Source: an uncultured Pseudoflavonifractor sp.
Lineage (GTDB): Bacteria > Bacillota_A > Clostridia > Oscillospirales > Oscillospiraceae
DNA: 12,140 nucleotides
Direction: 5' to 3'
Assembly (NCBI GenBank): GCA_947575475.1
Contig: CANPNN010000028.1
Location: 1 to 12,140, forward strand
Under the pieces are notes generated by a model. The model was not told the DNA's origin and ran no database searches. It was given only the letters and a program-made list of their open reading frames with translations. Positions 7,836 to 12,140 of the stretch are shown here, piece by piece (the stretch's first letter is position 1; each line of letters begins with the position of its first letter). The translations under genes were made by a program, and so were the position numbers.

Positions 7836-8639
7836 ATGTCCAAATGCATGGACCTGTCTTCCGCCGTGGCCCTGGTCAGGGACGGGGACACAGTGGCCTT
7901 TGGCGGAAACGCCCTGTTCCGCTCCCCCATGGGGGCAGTCAAGGAGCTGATCCGCCAGGGCCGGAAGGAGCTTCATCTGGTCAAGACCGCCATCGCCTAC
8001 GAGGCCGACCTTCTCTGCGCCGCCGGCTGCGTCAGCGCCGTCACCGCCGGCTTTGTGGGCTACGAGGGGGAGTTCGGCCTGTGCCGCTGGTATCGGAAAG
8101 GAGTGGAGTCCGGCGCAGTGCGGGCCAACGAGAACGCCTGCTACTCCGTCATCACCGCCTGGCGGGCCGCCATTTTCGGGGTGCCCTTTCTGCCCATTCG
8201 GGGAATGCTGGCCTCCGATCTTATAGACGCTGTAGGCTTTCAGAAAGTGACGTGCCCCTATACCGGGGAGGAACTGGTGGCCGTCAAGGCCATCGCCCCC
8301 GACGTGGCCTTCCTCCATGTACAGAAGGCCGATGAGGAGGGCAACGCCTGCATCTCCGGCCCCGTATACGAGGACGCCATCATCGCCCGGGCCGCCAAAA
8401 AGTTGGTCCTCACCGCCGAGGAGATCGTCCCCGGAAGCTTCTTCACCCAGGACCCTCACCGGGCCGACATCCCCTCTGTGGCCGTTACCGCGGTGGTCCA
8501 TCTGCCCGGAGGAGCCAGACCCTGTGCCGTCAGCGGCTGCTACGATGTGGACCGGGAGGAGCTGCGGGCCTTTCTCGCCGCCAAGGAACCCGGCGCCGCG
8601 CTGGCCGCAGCCGGACTCGAAGGGAGGGAGCAGGCATGA
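7836..8639 (+). CDS. Class I CoA-transferase-fold protein, alpha subunit (GctA/IpdA-like)
   Basis: The 267-aa product has the alpha-subunit fold of heteromeric class I CoA-transferases. FGGNALFRSPMGAVKELIRQG (22-42) corresponds to the CoA-binding N-terminal part, and GFVGYEGEFGLCRWYRKGVESG (72-93), ANENACYSVITAWRAA (97-112) and RGMLASDL (122-129) resemble glutaconate CoA-transferase subunit A. The C-terminal half includes CPYTGEELVAVKAIAPDVAFLHVQ, also typical. E99, in ANEN, is close to the glutamate reported as essential in mycobacterial IpdA, but the register needs an alignment. AGGAGG precedes the ATG at 7836; earlier in-frame codons overlap the flavoprotein. The stop overlaps the beta-subunit start by four bases. 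It could be a transferase or an IpdAB-like ring-opening hydrolase; see the beta subunit. Confidence 0.87.
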   Translation: MSKCMDLSSAVALVRDGDTVAFGGNALFRSPMGAVKELIRQGRKELHLVKTAIAYEADLLCAAGCVSAVTAGFVGYEGEFGLCRWYRKGVESGAVRANENACYSVITAWRAAIFGVPFLPIRGMLASDLIDAVGFQKVTCPYTGEELVAVKAIAPDVAFLHVQKADEEGNACISGPVYEDAIIARAAKKLVLTAEEIVPGSFFTQDPHRADIPSVAVTAVVHLPGGARPCAVSGCYDVDREELRAFLAAKEPGAALAAAGLEGREQA

Positions 8640-9358
8640 GTCAAAAGGATATTTCCCGTACCGCCGACCTGATGGTCACCGCCATTGCCCGGGAACTTCA
8701 GGCCGGGGAGAGCGTGTTTCACGGTCTGGCCTCCACCATCCCCCACGTGGCCATTCAGTTGGCCGACCGCTGCTATGGAAAAAATCTGAACTATGTCAAT
8801 ATCACCGGTGGATACCGGATGCACCCGGAAAAACTGGAGATCTCCACCGACGGGGACAACCTGTTCCTGGGCACCGGGTGCCGCTTCGACCTGGCCGATA
8901 TTTTTGACCTGGCGGCTCGAGGCAGACTGGATACCGCCTTTTTGGGCGGCGTCCAGATCGACCAGACCGCCCACCTGAACAATTCCTGTATCGGCCCTTA
9001 CGCAAAGCCCAAGGTCAAGCTTCCCGGCGGCGCGGGAAGCGCGGTCCTGGTGCCCAACGCCCATCGGGCCCTGGTCTGGCGCACCAAACACGATCTGCGC
9101 ACCTTTGTGGAGCATGTGGACTTTGTCACCAGCTATGGCAATGTGGATAAGGTGTTCACTCCCCTGTGCGTCTTCGAGAAGCGGAACGGAAGACTGGAGC
9201 TCTCCCTTCTCTACCCCGGCGTCACCTATGAGGAAGTGGCGGAAAATACCGGTTTCCCCATCGGGAACTCCTATCAGGTCATGGAGGAGCCCACCGGGGA
9301 GGAACTTCAGTGCCTGGCCCAAATCGACCCAGACAGGGTCAGGGATTCCGAGTTCTGA
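8636..9358 (+). CDS. Class I CoA-transferase-fold protein, beta subunit lacking the canonical Glu (GctB/IpdB-like)
   Basis: The 240-aa product matches the beta-subunit layout: TGCRFDLADIFDLAARGRLDTAFLGGVQID (80-109), the GPYAKPKVKLPGGAGSA region (120-136), VDFVTSYG (161-168) and a C-terminal TGFPIG. In Acidaminococcus GctB, as I recall its sequence, the CoA-accepting glutamate sits in IIVESGL. The equivalent stretch here is NYVNITGGY (52-60), so Glu appears replaced by I56. If so, it cannot form the usual glutamyl-CoA intermediate. Mycobacterial IpdAB, a steroid-ring-opening CoA hydrolase with this fold, also departs from the canonical transferase site. The start overlaps the alpha stop (ATGA), indicating tight coupling, and the 19-bp terminator follows at once. 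Family membership is firm; the reaction is not. Confidence 0.85.
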   Translation: MSQKDISRTADLMVTAIARELQAGESVFHGLASTIPHVAIQLADRCYGKNLNYVNITGGYRMHPEKLEISTDGDNLFLGTGCRFDLADIFDLAARGRLDTAFLGGVQIDQTAHLNNSCIGPYAKPKVKLPGGAGSAVLVPNAHRALVWRTKHDLRTFVEHVDFVTSYGNVDKVFTPLCVFEKRNGRLELSLLYPGVTYEEVAENTGFPIGNSYQVMEEPTGEELQCLAQIDPDRVRDSEF

Positions 9359-9379
9359 TCCCCAGCCCTCCCCTCTTCA

Positions 9380-9427
9380 AAAGATCGTCCGGCGTTCCTA
9401 AAGGAACGCCGGACGATCTTTCTTTTT
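9380..9427. terminator. Strong intrinsic terminator between convergent genes
   Basis: Bases 9380-9398 pair perfectly with 9403-9421 (19 bp) around a TAAA loop, followed by a T-rich tail (9419-9427, one C). It lies 21 bp after the beta-subunit stop. On the minus strand the hairpin is followed by TTTT, so it can also stop rpoN transcription arriving from the right. Confidence 0.93.
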
Positions 9428-9490
9428 CCCCATTCTTCATTTTTCGTTTTTCTAACTGAAGATCTATGGTATAATAAGTCAAAGATCTGC

Positions 9491-10843
9491 TTACCCTTCC
9501 TTTTTTCGTCCCGCAGCTGACTGGATGCCCAGTTCCTCCCGGTACTTTGCCACCGTCCGGCGGGAGAGCGGAAACCCTCTGGAGGCCATCTCCTCACACA
9601 ACTTCTGGTCGGACAAAGGCACTCTCTCCCCCTCCACCAGCTCCCGCAGCAGGACCTTTGCCGCCTCCGGAGAGGTCCCCTCCCGTCCCAGGGAGCGGGA
9701 GAAAAAGTAGCTCAGAGGGTAGACTCCCCGGGAGCACTGGAGATATTTGTCCTTCACCGCCCGGCTCACCGTAGACTCATGGATCCCCAGCTCCCCCGCC
9801 GCATCCCCCATAGTCACGGCCAGGAGACGGCTTGGCCCAAACCGGAAAAACTCCCTTTGCCGCTCCACGATCCACCGGGTGCAGCGCAGGAGGGTAGAGC
9901 GCCGCTGGTCGATGCTGCGCAGCGTCCATTTGGCCTGGTTTGCCTTTTCCACCAGATATTCCCGCACCTCCCGGTCATCGGTATCCTGAAGAAGTTTGTT
10001 ATAGTATGGGCTCAGCCGGAGCCTGGGCAGCATGGCGTCGTTGATGGTGATCTCAAAAAGGCCCCGCTCCTCCGTCACCAGCACGTCCGGCGTGATATAG
10101 GCCAGATTTTCCCGGGCAGAGAAACCCGACCCCGGCTTGGGATTCAGGGTCCGGATCAGGGCGCAGGCGGCTTTCACCTCCCCCTCTCCGGCGTTCAGGG
10201 CCCGCGCGATGGCGCTATACTGGTTTCTGGCCAGACGGTCCAGATGTCCCTCCACAATACTTGCCGCCAGCCGGTGGTCCCCGGCCCGACGCTCCAGCTG
10301 CAGGCGCAGGCACTCCTGCAGGTCTCTGGCCCCCACTCCGGCGGGGTCCGCCGCCTGGAGTTCCACCAGCGCCCGCTCCATGGTCCGCTGGGGCAGGCCG
10401 CTCCCCCGGGCCAGCTCAGGCAGGGACTCATCCAGAAATCCTCCGGGATCCAGCCGGTCCAGCAGAAATTCCACCCCTTCCATCACATCGCTCTCCAGCT
10501 CAGTCCCCATAAACTGGGAGAGAATATACCGTTTCAGATCATTGTCCTCATCCAAAAAACAGCCCACGCTGGAAAGCGGGTCTCCCCGCCCCTCTTCCGC
10601 GTCCTGGGCATGATAGTAGGCGTTCTGCCAGTCGCCGGCAGCCAGGCTCCCCACCCTGCGGCTGAGCTCCTCCAGAGAATCCGGTGTCTCCTTCGGCTCC
10701 GGCAGCTCCAGCATGGGATTCTCCTGAAAAACCTCCTCTACATACTCCCGCAGTTCCTGTATGTCCATCTGAAGGATCTTGATGGACTGGGCCATCTGGG
10801 GTGTCAGCATCTGGGTCTGCCTTTGGGTCTGACGAAGCTCCAT
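9491..10843 (-). CDS. rpoN: RNA polymerase sigma-54 factor (RpoN)
   Basis: The 450-aa protein is a full-length sigma-54, which directs polymerase to -24/-12 promoters and needs an AAA+ activator to open them. The glutamine-rich activator-interacting region is MELRQTQRQTQMLTPQMAQS, then IKILQMDIQELREYV (21-35). An acidic linker follows from about residue 43, then the core-binding domain. The helix-turn-helix region is GELGIHESTVSRAVKDKYLQ with GVYPLSYFFSRS after it. The RpoN box SRRTVAKYRE (427-436) reads the -24 element and is almost canonical (ARRTVAKYRE). An ATG five codons upstream (10858) overlaps the GGAGG that serves the ATG at 10843, and sits only about 8 nt from the predicted transcript start, so 10843 is chosen. 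It is divergent from a sigma-54 operon. Confidence 0.96.
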   Translation of the reverse strand: MELRQTQRQTQMLTPQMAQSIKILQMDIQELREYVEEVFQENPMLELPEPKETPDSLEELSRRVGSLAAGDWQNAYYHAQDAEEGRGDPLSSVGCFLDEDNDLKRYILSQFMGTELESDVMEGVEFLLDRLDPGGFLDESLPELARGSGLPQRTMERALVELQAADPAGVGARDLQECLRLQLERRAGDHRLAASIVEGHLDRLARNQYSAIARALNAGEGEVKAACALIRTLNPKPGSGFSARENLAYITPDVLVTEERGLFEITINDAMLPRLRLSPYYNKLLQDTDDREVREYLVEKANQAKWTLRSIDQRRSTLLRCTRWIVERQREFFRFGPSRLLAVTMGDAAGELGIHESTVSRAVKDKYLQCSRGVYPLSYFFSRSLGREGTSPEAAKVLLRELVEGERVPLSDQKLCEEMASRGFPLSRRTVAKYREELGIQSAAGRKKEG

Positions 10844-10872
10844 CAAGAGCGCCTCCATTCGACTTTTTTCTC

Positions 10873-10901
10873 ATTTTAGCATAGGCCGGGCTTTCTTTCA
10901 A
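10873..10901 (-). promoter_or_regulatory. Sigma-70-type promoter for rpoN
   Basis: On the minus strand there is a -35 TTGAAA (10896-10901), a 17-bp spacer and an extended -10, TGC-TAAAAT (-10 hexamer at 10873-10878). The predicted start is near 10866, giving a leader of about 23 nt to the chosen start codon. Both boxes and the spacing are good, implying steady sigma-54 synthesis by the housekeeping polymerase. Confidence 0.75.
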
Positions 10902-10947
10902 TCTCACCCGCACCCTTTCCTCCCTCCCCGTCCCCCGAAAGCATGGC

Positions 10948-10984
10948 CGGACAGGCCTTTGGCCCCTCCGCAAAAAATTTTTTT
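10948..10984. promoter_or_regulatory. Candidate activator-binding dyad and A/T bend upstream of the sigma-54 promoter
   Basis: An imperfect 23-bp dyad spans 10948-10970: outer arms CGGA and TCCG, inner arms GGCC-TTT-GGCC, with two mismatched positions between them. Its centre lies about 158 bp upstream of the predicted sigma-54 start, inside the usual range for upstream activating sequences. Directly after it is A6T7 (10972-10984), a tract type that can bend DNA and help loop activator to promoter. The assignment to the LevR-like protein is inference; G-C-rich dyads arise by chance in this genome. Confidence 0.35.
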
Positions 10985-11090
10985 GAAAACGCCCTTCGGG
11001 CTTTGCCGCTCTCTTTTCCCTTGCAGCCATTGAGAACAGGGGGTTTCTCCTCTCTCTTTTCTAAAAATAGTGTTTTTCCGCTACGAGTAG

Positions 11091-11106
11091 TGGCACGTCC
11101 TTTGCA
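11091..11106 (+). promoter_or_regulatory. Sigma-54 (-24/-12) promoter of the EIIA-activator operon
   Basis: TGGCACG (11091-11097), four bases, then TTGCA (11102-11106). The GG (11092-11093) and GC (11104-11105) are separated by exactly 10 bases, so this is essentially the consensus for sigma-54 holoenzyme. The start is predicted near 11117, about 22 nt before the EIIA ATG. A TATAAT (11110-11115) overlaps the start region but has no matching -35, so sigma-70 use is doubtful. The palindrome CTAC-GA-GTAG (11081-11090) abuts the -24 element. Confidence 0.92.
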
Positions 11107-11138
11107 TAGTATAATTGAATCAGAAGGAGGCACAACAT

Positions 11139-11564
11139 ATGCGCAATGATACGTTTGAAAAAGATCTGCCGGGGATCCTCCTGCTCTCTCACGGTCCCCT
11201 TTGTACCGCCCTGCTGGAATCCGCCCGCATGATCATGGGAGAGGCCCCCAACACCGTGGCCCTTCCTCTTCTGGAAAACGCCGATGTGAGCGAATATGGA
11301 GCCAATGCCATACGGCTGTTTCGCAGTATGCCGGAAGGCTCCATCATCCTTTTTGACATTGCCAGCGGCACCCCGTTCAACCAGGTCCTGACCCAGTGCG
11401 GCGGGGAAAAATTCTCCGGCCTGTGCGGCATGAATCTGGCCATCCTGCTGGAGGCCCTGTCCCTGCGGGATATGATGAAGGGCGACGAGCTGATCCGCTC
11501 TCTGCAGGAGACCGCCCACGAGTCCATCGTCAACCTGGAAAACTTTTTTTCCGAAGTGACCTGA
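11139..11564 (+). CDS. PTS EIIA component, mannose/fructose/sorbose family
   Basis: The 141-aa cytosolic protein resembles stand-alone EIIA-Man domains, which take phosphate from HPr and pass it to EIIB. The active-site histidine is H18 in GILLLSHGPLCTALLESARMIMGE (12-35), the standard family pattern. LFDIASGTPFNQV (102-114 region) and CGMNLAILLEAL match the conserved core, where a loop after the third strand usually reads D-x-x-G-G-S/T-P; here SGTP is kept. Length is typical. AAGGAGG at 11124-11130 supports the ATG at 11139; an upstream in-frame TTG (11115) overlaps the promoter start region and is rejected. It is the first gene of the sigma-54 transcript, 29 bases before the activator. Partner EIIB, EIIC and EIID genes are not in the window and may follow to the right. 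Confidence 0.92.
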   Translation: MRNDTFEKDLPGILLLSHGPLCTALLESARMIMGEAPNTVALPLLENADVSEYGANAIRLFRSMPEGSIILFDIASGTPFNQVLTQCGGEKFSGLCGMNLAILLEALSLRDMMKGDELIRSLQETAHESIVNLENFFSEVT

Positions 11565-11593
11565 TCTGACCCAACGGAAACAGGAGGTATACC

Positions 11594-12140
11594 TTGAGAA
11601 AGGATTCTGTTTATCAATACGTCTTGACCGCCTGCGCCCAGCAAGACCCTGTCTCCGGAGTTACCGCCCAGGAGGTCGCCAACGCCCTCGGCATCTGGCG
11701 CAACGACGCCACCGTGGACCTGAACAAGTTGGTGGCCGACGGCATGCTTTGCCGGCAGGGGAAGCGGGACGTCCACTTTTTTCCCGCCGTCCAGACCTCA
11801 CAAGTCCTCTCCGGCGGAGAGGCCGAATCGGCAGATAACGTCAAAGCCTTCTCCAACCTTGTGGGGGCGGACGGCAGTCTGAAGTACCAGCTGCGCATCG
11901 CCAAAGCGGCCGTGACCTATCCCCCCTATGGGCTGAATATGCTCATCACCGGCCCCACCGGCAGCGGCAAAAGCCATTTTGCCCGCACCATCTGGGAGTA
12001 TGCCAAGGAGATCGGCGCATTCCAATCCGCCCATGGCAGCATTCCCTTTGTGGTCTTCAATTGTGCGGAATATACCGCCAACCCCCAGCTTTTGCTCTCC
12101 CATCTGTTCGGATACAAAAAAGGTGCCTTTACCGGTGCCT
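11594..12140 (+). CDS. LevR-like sigma-54-dependent transcriptional activator (partial, 3' end outside window)
   Basis: The visible 182 residues start at a TTG preceded by AGGAGG; no ATG fits. Residues 1-65 form a winged helix-turn-helix (GVTAQEVANALGIWRNDATVDLNKLVADGMLCRQGK), as in LevR-type PTS regulators. The AAA+ domain begins near residue 90, with Walker A GPTGSGKS (120-127), FNCAEYTANPQLLLSHLFG (155-173), and GAFTGA (177-182), the loop that contacts sigma-54, where the window ends. Full-length relatives continue with EIIA-like and PRD domains that sense PTS phosphorylation; these cannot be seen here. It follows the EIIA gene in the same operon behind a -24/-12 promoter, implying self-activation and control by the adjacent EIIA or its PTS partners. 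Confidence 0.93.
   Translation, partial: MRKDSVYQYVLTACAQQDPVSGVTAQEVANALGIWRNDATVDLNKLVADGMLCRQGKRDVHFFPAVQTSQVLSGGEAESADNVKAFSNLVGADGSLKYQLRIAKAAVTYPPYGLNMLITGPTGSGKSHFARTIWEYAKEIGAFQSAHGSIPFVVFNCAEYTANPQLLLSHLFGYKKGAFTGA

Noticed and set aside
9779..10879. Open plus-strand frame of 366 codons opposite rpoN
   Set aside because: It mirrors the full-length sigma-54 gene, whose RpoN box and N-terminal region are intact on the minus strand.
10991..11001. Small hairpin GCCC-TTC-GGGC in the rpoN/EIIA intergenic region
   Set aside because: The stem is only four base pairs and no T-tract follows in either direction, so it is not a credible terminator.

Overview
The window reads as a catabolic and regulatory stretch from a GC-rich, probably anaerobic Firmicute. 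The combination of strong AGGAGG-type ribosome binding sites, a LevR-type sigma-54 activator beside a mannose-family PTS EIIA, and a GC-rich third codon position fits an Oscillospiraceae-like (clostridial cluster IV) genome. That placement is an inference from style and gene content; no rRNA or other marker gene is present.

Left part (1-6344): a 2-oxopent-4-enoate hydratase gene on the minus strand is divergent from a plus-strand run of acetylating acetaldehyde dehydrogenase, 4-hydroxy-2-oxovalerate aldolase, an IlvD/Edd-family dehydratase and a GntP-family sugar-acid permease. The hydratase, aldolase and dehydrogenase form the complete lower meta-cleavage module: 2-oxopent-4-enoate is hydrated to 4-hydroxy-2-oxopentanoate, which is cleaved to pyruvate and acetaldehyde, and acetaldehyde is oxidised to acetyl-CoA. 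No ring-cleavage dioxygenase is visible. The neighbours are instead a sugar-acid-type dehydratase and an importer, which suggests that a hydroxy acid feeds the module. The 302-bp divergent intergenic region carries a clear leftward sigma-70-type promoter and a cluster of TGGTAT/ATACCA half-sites.

Middle part (6345-9430): after a hairpin come a CoA-disulfide-reductase/NADH-oxidase-like flavoprotein and two overlapping genes for a class I CoA-transferase-fold heteromer. In the second subunit the position of the catalytic glutamate of glutaconate CoA-transferase appears not to be Glu, so the pair may be a hydrolase or lyase of the IpdAB kind and not a transferase. A 19-bp perfect hairpin with a T-tract ends this unit and lies between it and the convergent rpoN gene.

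Right part (9431-12140): rpoN (sigma-54) is on the minus strand with a good sigma-70-type promoter. Divergent from it, a near-perfect -24/-12 sigma-54 promoter precedes a mannose-family PTS EIIA gene and a LevR-like AAA+ sigma-54 activator, cut by the window edge just after its GAFTGA loop. The sigma factor, activator and target promoter therefore sit together, and the activator lies inside the operon that the sigma-54 promoter should drive.
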